In this document: positions 54,490-62,236 of the stretch, in pieces
Layout: each line of letters begins with the position of its first letter
How positions within the stretch are numbered: position 1 is the stretch's first letter
Origin: Colwellia sp. D2M02
Lineage (GTDB): Bacteria; Pseudomonadota; Gammaproteobacteria; Enterobacterales; Alteromonadaceae
DNA length: 62,236 bases
NCBI RefSeq assembly: GCF_018860755.1
Contig: NZ_JAHKPW010000090.1
Span: forward strand, 9,995-72,230
Direction of reading: 5' to 3'
Made by a program: the position numbers and the translations under genes
Notes under the pieces: model-generated
What the model was told of the DNA's origin: nothing
The model's database searches: none
What the model saw: the letters and a program-made list of their open reading frames with translations, nothing else

Positions 54490-56738
54490 TGACTGCTATT
54501 GAAAACGTCAGTCGACGTAATTTTATTAAAGCGGCAGGCATCACCAGTGGTGGTTTTATTTTAGGTATTAACTTACCCTTATCCGCTAAAACACTAGACC
54601 CAGCCAAAGCAGCAGCTAGTACCTTGAACTTCTTTGTTAGTATCGCGATCGATGGCATTGTTTCTATTGTTTGTCACCGCAGTGAAATGGGCCAAGGAAT
54701 TCGCACCAGCGTACCACAAATTATTGCCGATGAATTAGGTGCCAATTGGGACAAAGTAAATGTAGTGCAAGCAAAGGCCGATGCTAAATATGGCTCTCAA
54801 GGCACTGCAGGCTCAGCTTCTATTCGCAGTCATTTCACTACCATTCGTCAAATGGGTGCAATTGCCCGCGATATGTTAGAGCAAGCCGCAGCTTCAATTT
54901 GGCAAGTCGATAAATCAGCAGTCAAAGCAGGAAATCATGTCGTTACGCACAGTGCAACAGGCCAGCAAATATCTTTTGCTGAATTAGCGCCCCATGCTGC
55001 TAAATTAACGCCACCAGATGCCAAAAACGTAACCTTAAAAAACACCAAAGATTTCTCCTTAATTGGTAAAGATGTTAGCTTGACAGATCTTAATGAAATA
55101 GTGGCAGGACAAGCGACATACGCACAAGATATTCAATTACCGAATATGCTAATCGCCACTATTGTGCGCCCTCCTGTTGTTGGTGGAAAAGTACTGTCGT
55201 TTGATGCAAGCCAAGCTAAAAAAATTAAAGGCGTTGTTGATGTTATCGCCTTAAAGCCGCGCTCTATCCCCGTGGCAACCAACCCGTTATCTGGCGTTGC
55301 GGTATTAGCGACTAACACTTGGGCAGCGCTTGAAGGTAGAAAAAAACTCACCGTTGAGTGGGACTTAGGTGCTAACAGCACACACAGTAGCGAAAGTCAC
55401 AAACAGGCGTTAGTTAAAAAAGTTAATCAACAAGGTAGTGTTGCCGCCCATAAAGGTGATATTTACACCCATCAATATCAAAGCGAAAACACTCTAGAAG
55501 CCACATATACTGTGCCTTACAATAATCACTCACCCATGGAAACTCCGGCGGCAACGGCAATAGTTACCGATGAAAAATGTACTATTTGGGCGGGTACTCA
55601 AAACCCACAATGGGCACAAGGTATTGTCGCTACAGAGCTAGGCTATAGCCAAGAAGAGCATCATAAAATAGAATTGAACATTACTTTAATGGGTGGTGCA
55701 TTTGGCCGAAAATCAAAAGCCGACTTTATTGTTGAGGCGGTTGAGTTAGCTAAGGCAACTAAACGACCTGTTAAAGTTATTTGGAGTCGCGAAGACGATA
55801 TTCAACATGGTTACTATCAGTCTATTGCCGCCAATTATCATAAAGCAGAATTAACCGCTAGCGGCAGCGCCGATTTTTGGATAAGCCGAGTAGCTTACCC
55901 TCCTATTGGCTGGCTATGGAATGCCGACTTAAAAAGCCCACAACCTAATGATTTAGCACTAGGCTTTGGCGATATTCCTTTCGCACTTAATAACCTTAGC
56001 CTTGAAACACAAGAGTCAGAATCTTACGTTAGACCTGGCTGGTTACGCTCTGTTGCCTGTATTAATAATGGTTTTGCTTTGGGTTCTTTTGTTGATGAAC
56101 TTGCTGTCAAAGCTAACTTATCAACACGACAAATGTGGCTTAACTTACTTGGCGATGACCGTCATGTTAACCCCTCTGAAAATAACTATGAGTACAGCAA
56201 TTACAATTTAGCGATGACCGAGCACCCGCTTGATACTAAGCGCATGAAAAGCCTTATTAATTTAATTTGTGATAAAGCTGAAGTAGAGAAACCATTACCT
56301 AAAAACCAAGGTTGGGGTATTAGCTTTTTACGTAGCTTCGGCTCTTTTGTGGCAGCAGCCACTAAGGTGGAGGTGACTAACAATAAAGTAACAGTATTAG
56401 CCATGCATACTGCGATTGACTGCGGCATTGTCGTAACCCCTGATCGCGTTACTGCACAAATGGAAGGTGCCATGATCATGGGCTTATCAATTGCTTTAAT
56501 GGGAGAAATTTCTGTTAAAGATGGCGTGGTAGAACAAAGTAATTTTCATGATGCTCCTGTTACTCGTATACACCAAGTACCTGAATTATATGTACACATT
56601 GTGCAATCTGACGCTCCTCCAGGTGGAGTTGGTGAGCCAGGAGTACCGCCTATTATACCGAGTATTACTAACGCTATTTACCACGCCAGTAATATTCGTA
56701 TTAGAGACTTACCAGTAAACAAAGTATTGACGGTTTAA
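54489..56738 (+). CDS. Molybdopterin-binding subunit of an aldehyde/isoquinoline-type dehydrogenase (IorB-like)
   Basis: A 749-residue catalytic subunit with a twin-arginine-like signal (SRRNFIKAAG near residue 8), so the folded enzyme is probably exported to the periplasm together with its 2Fe-2S partner. Cofactor-binding segments include SEMGQGIRTS, GGAFGRKSKAD, and the C-terminal GGVGEPGVPP with the conserved active-site Glu. The substrate cannot be told from sequence; IorB-type enzymes oxidise aldehydes or N-heterocycles. The periplasmic site and lack of FAD suggest a cytochrome as acceptor. Confidence 0.9.
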   Translation: MTAIENVSRRNFIKAAGITSGGFILGINLPLSAKTLDPAKAAASTLNFFVSIAIDGIVSIVCHRSEMGQGIRTSVPQIIADELGANWDKVNVVQAKADAKYGSQGTAGSASIRSHFTTIRQMGAIARDMLEQAAASIWQVDKSAVKAGNHVVTHSATGQQISFAELAPHAAKLTPPDAKNVTLKNTKDFSLIGKDVSLTDLNEIVAGQATYAQDIQLPNMLIATIVRPPVVGGKVLSFDASQAKKIKGVVDVIALKPRSIPVATNPLSGVAVLATNTWAALEGRKKLTVEWDLGANSTHSSESHKQALVKKVNQQGSVAAHKGDIYTHQYQSENTLEATYTVPYNNHSPMETPAATAIVTDEKCTIWAGTQNPQWAQGIVATELGYSQEEHHKIELNITLMGGAFGRKSKADFIVEAVELAKATKRPVKVIWSREDDIQHGYYQSIAANYHKAELTASGSADFWISRVAYPPIGWLWNADLKSPQPNDLALGFGDIPFALNNLSLETQESESYVRPGWLRSVACINNGFALGSFVDELAVKANLSTRQMWLNLLGDDRHVNPSENNYEYSNYNLAMTEHPLDTKRMKSLINLICDKAEVEKPLPKNQGWGISFLRSFGSFVAAATKVEVTNNKVTVLAMHTAIDCGIVVTPDRVTAQMEGAMIMGLSIALMGEISVKDGVVEQSNFHDAPVTRIHQVPELYVHIVQSDAPPGGVGEPGVPPIIPSITNAIYHASNIRIRDLPVNKVLTV

Positions 56739-56772
56739 ACGTCACGTTACTTATTTCCTACCTGAAAGAGCA

Positions 56773-56807
56773 GCGCTGGCTTGTTGTGTATAACACTAAG
56801 CCAGCGC
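56773..56807 (+). terminator. Hairpin after the hydroxylase operon
   Basis: GCGCTGGCTT (56773-56782) pairs perfectly with AAGCCAGCGC (56798-56807). No T-run follows, so it may stabilise the mRNA end or terminate with help from Rho. Confidence 0.6.
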
Positions 56808-56939
56808 GATCCAGCTAAATATAAACACTGCCACTTATCTCTGAGAATTGTCTAAAGCACTCTTTTCATTTACTCCAAGTCACTTCCACTAAGCTCGCTT
56901 ACCTTAAACTCTCTGACCTTAAACTAAAAATATTGCAAA

Positions 56940-56954
56940 TGATAATAGTTAGCA
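56940..56954 (+). promoter_or_regulatory. Probable Fur box of the TonB2-type operon
   Basis: TGATAAT-A-GTTAGCA fits the 7-1-7 Fur inverted repeat (TGATAAT-N-ATTATCA): the left half is perfect and the right half has 5 of 7 matches. It is about 100 bases before the first gene. Iron repression of TonB systems is the usual state, so this is expected. Confidence 0.6.
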
Positions 56955-57051
56955 TTACAATTCGTGGCGTTTATTTATATCCACATATTCATTGGCGAAT
57001 AATTTTAGAAATCCACTCACAAGCTAACGCTTGAAGGTTAGAAATATCATC

Positions 57052-57864
57052 ATGAGAAAGTACATCAGTGAAATAATAAGTGTGTTAATCGCACTTGTGT
57101 TGTTTGCATTCCTTGCCAGCAATAACGCATTTGCCACAACCAATAAAGTAAAACAAACCGACAAGCTCATTCAACAATGGCTAGCAATAGAGCAACAACG
57201 CAATGCCATACTTAATGATTGGCACCAGCAAAAGCCTTTGTTAGAGCAACGCTTATTACTATTAAAGCAAGAGCAAAAACAACTTAAACAAAACCTCACT
57301 TCCGCTAATGAAAGCGATAATGAAGTAGAAAAAAAACGTGCTCAGTTGCTTGAGTCGCAAAACACCATGGAAGCTATGCAGGCTGAATTAGACAAATCTT
57401 TAATCAGCTATTATCAAATTGTTGCTCAGGTTCACCCTCAACTACCACCACCGCTTTATCAAGCATGGCATAACAAACTCACCTCGACTGAACTGCTTGA
57501 GGCCGATACCACCACAAAACTAAACACTTTATTGGAGTTACTTGAGCAGCTGAATGACTTTGAACAACGTATTAGTCATGCTCAATCTGCTTTAACACTA
57601 AGCAATGCCCAAGGCGAAAAAGAAGTAATGGTACACCAACTTTATATTGGCCTATCACAAGCCTGGTATGTGTCGCTAGACGGCTCCTTTGTTGGCCGTG
57701 GTGTACCTGAAAAGTCAGGATGGCGCTGGATTGCAGATGACCAGGTAAATGCTGAAACCGTACTTAACGCCATTGCCATGATAGAACGACGCAGTGAAGC
57801 TAAATTTTTACAATTACCGATTAGCTTATCAACACAAAATGCAACTGCCGCGGTGAGTAACTAA
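57052..57864 (+). CDS. DUF3450 family periplasmic protein of the TonB2 cluster
   Basis: A 270-residue exported protein (ATG at 57052 preferred to the TTG at 57031). A signal segment ends near AFAT; a long coiled coil follows (about 30-110), then a helical region with QLPPPL and a compact C-terminal domain with LSQAWYVSLDGSFVGRG and WRWIADDQ. This is the DUF3450 protein that regularly precedes the TtpC-ExbB2-ExbD2-TonB2 genes in Vibrio and Shewanella. Its stop overlaps the next start (TAATG). Confidence 0.88.
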   Translation: MRKYISEIISVLIALVLFAFLASNNAFATTNKVKQTDKLIQQWLAIEQQRNAILNDWHQQKPLLEQRLLLLKQEQKQLKQNLTSANESDNEVEKKRAQLLESQNTMEAMQAELDKSLISYYQIVAQVHPQLPPPLYQAWHNKLTSTELLEADTTTKLNTLLELLEQLNDFEQRISHAQSALTLSNAQGEKEVMVHQLYIGLSQAWYVSLDGSFVGRGVPEKSGWRWIADDQVNAETVLNAIAMIERRSEAKFLQLPISLSTQNATAAVSN

Positions 57865-59210
57865 TGACTAAAAAAATAATTTTAACCACTATGTTAATGG
57901 CACTCTCAATTTCTGCTTTTGCTGCTACTGAAGATAATAGCAAAGTCATCAACGGCTTATTAAGCGATATAAAATCAGCACAAAGTAAACTAGAAAGCAG
58001 CCAAAAAAAACTCACTAAATCACGCGAAAAACTGGCAGTTCAAGTACGAGAGCAAGAACAGTTGGTTGCCAAACTGCGTGAAAAGTCAGCAGTATCTCAA
58101 CGTCTGCAAGATGAAAAAACCTTAAGCTTGCAACAATTACAAAACCGTTTAAAAACATGGACAGAGCAAAAACAATATCAGCAAAATATCCTGAGCCGCT
58201 TTAACCACAATATGTCACAACAGCCATTTAGCACCCAAGCTGCCCCAGAAGAAAAGCTTGCTTGGCTTACTGAGCATTTAAATGGTATTGATAACCGTAT
58301 TAACCCAACATGGCAAAGTAAAAAAGTGGTGATGCCAAATGGCGAGTTAAATACTGCAAAGGTGCTCGCTTTAGGGCCAGTTAAAGTATTTGCCAATGAA
58401 GCAAGCAATACCGCGGGTTTTGTTAGCATGATCGACAGCGACAATGTTAGCGAGCCTAACAGCGCACTATTAAAAGCAGAGTTAGTATTAGCAACAGATG
58501 AAAGCGCAGGCTTATTCGCCCTAATGAATACCGGCAGTGGCACTATTTCATTTGATCCGACCTTAACCCGCGCTTTTAAAATTAATAGTCAAAAAGAAAC
58601 CATTATTGACCATATAGGTAAAGGCGGCATATGGATTTTCCCTATTGTAGCCTTTGGTGTTTTCGCCTTAATTATTGCCCTATTAAAAGCCATACAGTTT
58701 GTTCGATTACCAAGCTTAATTCCTGCCTTTAATGAACGTTTTGCGCAACTCGAAAAAATTACTAATGCTGAAGATAAAATAGCAGCACAACAAAGTTTAT
58801 TCGCCCAAGCACAAGGTATGCAAGCAAAGTTGATTGAGATTGCTCTCAATACTGAAATTGGTCAAAAGCGTGATGACCGACTGTTTTCTAATTTACTTGG
58901 CAGTAAACACAAACTGGAATATTGGTTAGGTGCCATAGCCATTACCGCTGCGGTTTCACCTTTACTCGGTTTACTCGGTACGGTTAGTGGCATGATTGAA
59001 ACATTCAAGCTCATGACCCTATTTGGTGCTGGCGATCCGGCGGCAGTATCAGGTGGTATTTCACAAGCACTAGTTACCACCGAGCTTGGTTTAGTGGTTG
59101 CTATTCCAGCATTATTATTGCACGCCTTGCTTTCTCGACGCGTTAAAACCTATTACGGCGCACTAGAATCTTGTGGCGTTAATTTAAGCCAGCTCAATAA
59201 CGATAAATAA
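57864..59210 (+). CDS. TtpC-like MotA/TolQ/ExbB family protein
   Basis: A 448-residue protein with a signal peptide, a long periplasmic coiled coil (about 25-110), a beta-rich segment, then three membrane segments of the TolQ/ExbB fold (about 245-270, 350-375 and 395-420) with the GLLGTVSGMIETF and GISQALVTTELGLVVAIPALL motifs. It matches TtpC, the extra component that TonB2 systems of vibrios need. It is the second gene of the operon. Confidence 0.9.
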   Translation: MTKKIILTTMLMALSISAFAATEDNSKVINGLLSDIKSAQSKLESSQKKLTKSREKLAVQVREQEQLVAKLREKSAVSQRLQDEKTLSLQQLQNRLKTWTEQKQYQQNILSRFNHNMSQQPFSTQAAPEEKLAWLTEHLNGIDNRINPTWQSKKVVMPNGELNTAKVLALGPVKVFANEASNTAGFVSMIDSDNVSEPNSALLKAELVLATDESAGLFALMNTGSGTISFDPTLTRAFKINSQKETIIDHIGKGGIWIFPIVAFGVFALIIALLKAIQFVRLPSLIPAFNERFAQLEKITNAEDKIAAQQSLFAQAQGMQAKLIEIALNTEIGQKRDDRLFSNLLGSKHKLEYWLGAIAITAAVSPLLGLLGTVSGMIETFKLMTLFGAGDPAAVSGGISQALVTTELGLVVAIPALLLHALLSRRVKTYYGALESCGVNLSQLNNDK

Positions 59211-59222
59211 GCGAGAAAAATC

Positions 59223-59606
59223 ATGTCATTTAATTCGTTTGATCACCCAGTAGTATGGAGCATTTTAGCTTTAGGTTTTGTTTGTTATCAGCTCTTAACC
59301 TATTACATTATTCGTGTTTATTCTGGTAATTATCAACTGAAAAACGCTTCGTGGATTTCCTCCGCTGAAATTTTTATTGGTGCCTTACCGTTACTAGGTT
59401 TGCTAGGCACCATTAGCGGCTTACTTGATACCTTTCATGCCATGTCACAGGGTGAAACTCTTGATCAAGCCGGTGCATTAAGCCAAGGCATCGCCGATGC
59501 GTTATGGACCACACAGCTCGGCTTGGTTGTAGCAATACCCGCTTGGTTACTACTAGGGCACATCAAGCATTTAATCTCTAAACAAGGAGTTGCTTATGCG
59601 CGCTAA
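59223..59606 (+). CDS. exbB: Short ExbB-like proton channel subunit
   Basis: A 127-residue ExbB/TolQ-family inner-membrane protein. It has an N-terminal membrane segment (about 10-30), then the channel helices with ALPLLGLLGTISGLLDTF and ALWTTQLGLVVAIPAWLLL. ExbB2 proteins are about 175 residues and E. coli ExbB 244, so this one is short because the cytoplasmic loop and tail are nearly absent. With ExbD it would form the proton-driven motor for TonB. It overlaps exbD by 11 bases. Confidence 0.88.
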   Translation: MSFNSFDHPVVWSILALGFVCYQLLTYYIIRVYSGNYQLKNASWISSAEIFIGALPLLGLLGTISGLLDTFHAMSQGETLDQAGALSQGIADALWTTQLGLVVAIPAWLLLGHIKHLISKQGVAYAR

Positions 59607-59997
59607 TTTGCAACAACGCTTAGAGCAAACACACAACGGTATTGATTTATCACCATTGCTCGATGTGGTTTTTATCTTATTAATATTTTTTATTGTTACC
59701 TCAGTTTTTGTGAAAGAAACCGGCGTAGAAGTAGACAAGCCACAAGCGGTATCTGCACAACGTTTAGAAAATACCGTCATTATGTTAGCCATTACCAATA
59801 AAGGAGATGTGGTTTATGACAGTACTTCTATTGGCGTGGCAGGAGTGCGTAATACCATTTCTCAATTATTAAAAGTGAGAGAAAGAGCGGTAGTTATTCA
59901 AGCCGACAAACAAGTAATGACCGAGTTGTTAGTCGAAGTGATTGATGAAGCGAAACTCGCTGGTGCTAGCACAGTTAACATTGCCACAGCAATTTAA
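59596..59997 (+). CDS. exbD: ExbD-like biopolymer transport protein
   Basis: A 133-residue protein from the ATG at 59596 (AAGGAG six bases upstream; the TTG at 59590 is too close to it). One N-terminal membrane helix includes the essential Asp in LSPLLDVVFILLIFFIVTS, followed by the periplasmic domain with VIQADKQV. It partners ExbB to form the motor. Confidence 0.92.
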   Translation: MRANLQQRLEQTHNGIDLSPLLDVVFILLIFFIVTSVFVKETGVEVDKPQAVSAQRLENTVIMLAITNKGDVVYDSTSIGVAGVRNTISQLLKVRERAVVIQADKQVMTELLVEVIDEAKLAGASTVNIATAI

Positions 59998-60003
59998 GGC
60001 AAC

Positions 60004-60696
60004 ATGATGACTTCTGCGCTAAACAGCACAAAAACAGCATTAAAAGCAATAACTCAGCGAAAACCTAATCGTTTTCATTTTGTTGCTTTTATTGCCAGCA
60101 GTGTCTTAATGATAATGGCGTTACTGGGTATTCTAGCCAGTAACTGGTTTGCTAATGAATACGAGCCTAAAGTAATGGTACGCAAAGTTAATCAAGCTTT
60201 TACGCCACCACCACCTCCGCCGCCACCTGTTAATAGACAAACCAGTGAAGCCCAGCCCACTATTGATCTAAGTGCTGCAGGTGAAGGGCCGTCGTTGGCC
60301 ATTGCCGACATTAAAATAAAGCAAAATTTTGATCCTATGTTATCGCCACCTGAGATGAATCACAGTGCTAATGATTTTGAGCTTGATCTAGCCGTTGATT
60401 GGCAAGCATTTGGCTTAGGTGAGCTAGACAGCATTCCCGTGCTATTAACCCAAATAAAAACTGCGTTTCCGCGAAGTTTGGCACGCAAAGGTATCAAAAA
60501 AGCCAAAGTAGCACTCGATGTTTTTATCGACGAGCAAGGCAGTATCACCTTGGTGGGTATTAAAGAAATGCCTTATGAAGAGTTATCTGACGCTATTAAC
60601 AAAATTATTCGCGATTCGCGTTTTTCGGTACCAACTAAAAACGGGCAAGCAGTACGTGCTCGCTTTATTTGGCCAGTGGAGTTTAAAAAAACATGA
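60004..60696 (+). CDS. tonB: TonB2-like energy transducer
   Basis: A 230-residue TonB-family protein: cytoplasmic N-terminus of about 25 residues, one membrane helix (about 26-48), a short proline stretch (AFTPPPPPPPPVNRQ), and a C-terminal TonB domain (PRSLARKGIKKAKVALDVF through FIWPVEFKK). The rigid Pro-Lys/Glu spacer of E. coli TonB is replaced by a short linker, typical of TonB2. Its stop overlaps the TPR gene start (ATGA). Confidence 0.92.
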   Translation: MMTSALNSTKTALKAITQRKPNRFHFVAFIASSVLMIMALLGILASNWFANEYEPKVMVRKVNQAFTPPPPPPPPVNRQTSEAQPTIDLSAAGEGPSLAIADIKIKQNFDPMLSPPEMNHSANDFELDLAVDWQAFGLGELDSIPVLLTQIKTAFPRSLARKGIKKAKVALDVFIDEQGSITLVGIKEMPYEELSDAINKIIRDSRFSVPTKNGQAVRARFIWPVEFKKT

Positions 60697-62153
60697 AAAC
60701 ACATTTTTTCCCCTCAATAATTATTTCGGCTTTCGTGTTATGCACTAGCCTTAGTTACAGTAATAGCAGCTTAGCGTTAGTACAACACAGTTCAACGGAT
60801 AATAAGCCGCTAGCAATCAACAATATTCATATTGAACAACTTGCTCCTGTATGGACCATTCAAACCGGTAATAACCCATTGTTAGAGCGTGATGCCAAGT
60901 TGCTTCCAGCTGAACAAAGCCTCGCGTTAACTTTGCGCCCGCTCCTTGATCAAAAAAAATATCAAGCAGCCTTAAATGCCATTGAAACAAGTAGCCATGA
61001 AGATTACGAGCCAGAGCCTATTCTTTCGTTAAGCCCTGCACTATTACAGGTTAAAGGACAAATTTACTTATCGTTAAAAGAATATGAACTTGCTAAAAGT
61101 ACATTTATTGAAGCGGTAACTTTGTTACCTGATTTTATTCGCGCCCATAAAAATCTCGCAGTTATTTATATCAAACAACAAAATTATCAAGCAGCACGTA
61201 AGCATTTAATCAAAACGATTGAGTTAGGCGAAGGTGATGCACAGCTCTTTGGCTACTTGGCGTATATTAACTTACAGCTCAATACACCATGGTCTGCCAT
61301 TGCCGGATATCAACAAGCGCTATTACTTGAGCCAGATAACAGCCAATGGCAGCAAGGGTTGTTATATAGCTTAATTAAAGCAAAAGATAATCACGCTGCC
61401 AAAGCAATGCTCAATGAGATGCTACAGAAATCACCAAACGATATGCGTTTGTGGTTACAACGTAGCCGTATATCACTTGATGACAATACACCTCTTGATG
61501 CTTTAATGAGTATGGAAATGGCGTTACGTTTAGGTAACACTGACGCGGATAATTTAATTGCCGCAGCACAGCTACATTTGAACCACGGTAGTGTCAGTAG
61601 AGCTGCTGAATTAATGTCACAACTACTGCGCCAATGGCAGCAAAAAGGTAGCTATAAAGCCACAGAGAACAGTGAGCACTTTGATGCGATTGAGTCGGTT
61701 ATTGCCTGGCTAATTTATGAAAAGCATTGGTCTGAGGCTAAACCATTATTAAAACACACAGAGCAATACGCCAATAAAATCACAGGTACACAACAAAGTC
61801 AGCTTAAATTGCACCGCGCAAGTATGCCTGGTAATAGTGCAACGCAAACCACGCGTTTATATGAACAAGCGATTAAACTCGACCCAAGCAATGGTCAGGC
61901 ATTAATTGCCCTAGCAGAACATTATCAGCAGCAAAATGATTACACTCAAGCACAACTACTTTTTGTTAGAGCGGCTAGCATTGAGGGCTTCGCAGAACGT
62001 GCTTATATTGGTCATGCTCAAGTATATATTGAACAAAAGAATTACGACCAAGCTGCAGTATTATTACGTAAAGCATTGAAACTTAATCCAACACGCCAAG
62101 ATTTAGTGCAAAACATTCGTTTACTAGATCGCATGAACACCAACCAAATTTAG
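60693..62153 (+). CDS. TPR-repeat protein of the TonB2 cluster
   Basis: A 486-residue exported protein with a signal peptide (ends near SSLA) and TPR repeats throughout, for example YLSLKEYELAKSTFIEAVTLLPD and QQNYQAARKHLIKTIELGEG. TPR proteins at the end of TonB2 operons are common in vibrios and Shewanella, but their exact role is unsettled; they may link the motor to outer-membrane receptors. It is translationally coupled to tonB. Confidence 0.88.
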   Translation: MKTHFFPSIIISAFVLCTSLSYSNSSLALVQHSSTDNKPLAINNIHIEQLAPVWTIQTGNNPLLERDAKLLPAEQSLALTLRPLLDQKKYQAALNAIETSSHEDYEPEPILSLSPALLQVKGQIYLSLKEYELAKSTFIEAVTLLPDFIRAHKNLAVIYIKQQNYQAARKHLIKTIELGEGDAQLFGYLAYINLQLNTPWSAIAGYQQALLLEPDNSQWQQGLLYSLIKAKDNHAAKAMLNEMLQKSPNDMRLWLQRSRISLDDNTPLDALMSMEMALRLGNTDADNLIAAAQLHLNHGSVSRAAELMSQLLRQWQQKGSYKATENSEHFDAIESVIAWLIYEKHWSEAKPLLKHTEQYANKITGTQQSQLKLHRASMPGNSATQTTRLYEQAIKLDPSNGQALIALAEHYQQQNDYTQAQLLFVRAASIEGFAERAYIGHAQVYIEQKNYDQAAVLLRKALKLNPTRQDLVQNIRLLDRMNTNQI

Positions 62154-62164
62154 GTTGGTAGCTC

Positions 62165-62186
62165 ACCTGAACTCGGTTTAAGAGAC
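62165..62186 (+). repeat. End of a dispersed short repeat (continues outside the window)
   Basis: ACCTGAACTCGGTTTA (62165-62180) is the exact reverse complement of window bases 1-16, and AAGAGA beyond it is shared with the 12516 element. It starts 12 bases after the stop of the TPR gene. Confidence 0.55.
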
Positions 62187-62236
62187 TATTAAAGTACTGA
62201 TATATAATAAAAATTGTCTTTCTGAATCGCTAGCTT

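Larger units (their letters stand above)
56739..57051. other. Intergenic with hairpin and Fur-type site
   Basis: The 313-base gap contains the hairpin ending the hydroxylase operon (56773-56807) and the upstream region of the TonB2-type operon with a Fur-like sequence at 56940-56954. No additional reading frame is supported. Confidence 0.6.

Overview
The window is AT-rich chromosomal DNA of a marine gammaproteobacterium. Gene content and order (purA-hfl-hfq-miaA-mutL-amiB-tsaE, ubiEJB, engB next to a cytochrome c gene, a TonB2-type cluster, a PEP-CTERM/exosortase-A accessory cassette) point to Alteromonadales, most likely Colwelliaceae (Colwellia or Thalassotalea-like). That assignment is inferred from protein style and synteny, not from a database search. 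No rRNA, tRNA, prophage or CRISPR array was seen.

Region 1 (1-12.6 kb): a conserved housekeeping block on the minus strand, tsaE-amiB-mutL-miaA-hfq-hflX-hflK-hflC, then a small secreted protein and purA, with queG divergent from tsaE. The nnr gene that separates queG and tsaE in E. coli is absent. Region 2 (12.6-17.9 kb): small conserved-unknown proteins (DUF1289, DUF523, a DUF3630-like protein), a large membrane protein laid out like a hybrid sensor kinase but lacking the catalytic residues, and a monohaem cytochrome c. Region 3 (17.9-29.2 kb): a surface-polysaccharide and protein-sorting block with a PEP-CTERM protein, the PrsT TPR lipoprotein, a WecB-WecC fusion enzyme, exosortase-A hydrolases 1 and 2, an acyl carrier protein, a GNAT/FemAB-type transferase and a phosphomannomutase, followed by ubiK. 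The exosortase itself is not here.

Region 4 (29.3-40.6 kb): rep, then an accessory stretch before ubiB holding a small secreted protein, an intact IS982-family element (32217-33213, 6-bp target duplication, start codon buried in a hairpin), an outer-membrane beta-barrel protein, and an ~1838-residue lipoprotein made of about 17 Ig/PKD-like modules ending in a cysteine-rich head. Region 5 (40.6-46.6 kb): ubiE-ubiJ-ubiB on the minus strand; then two related small-RNA genes with strong promoters and terminators flanking a small lipoprotein gene; engB; and a three-domain cytochrome c. The twin sRNAs lie convergent to engB, the position and orientation of spf (Spot 42) in enterics.

Region 6 (46.6-52.0 kb): a LetA/LetB-type lipid transport operon in which LetA is split into two half-size genes and the LetB-like protein has eight MCE domains; then a lipoprotein and a 59-residue DUF6435-like gene. 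Region 7 (52.1-56.8 kb): a molybdenum hydroxylase operon (XdhC, MocA-like transferase, 2Fe-2S subunit, molybdopterin subunit). Region 8 (56.9-62.2 kb): a TonB2-type energy transduction operon (DUF3450, TtpC-like, ExbB, ExbD, TonB, TPR protein) behind a probable Fur box.

The observations most worth following are the duplicated sRNAs, the stalk-and-head lipoprotein with its barrel partner, the pseudo-kinase, the eight-MCE transporter with split LetA, and short repeats at 1-18, 12516-12601 and 62165-62186 whose ends resemble the IS982 terminal repeat.
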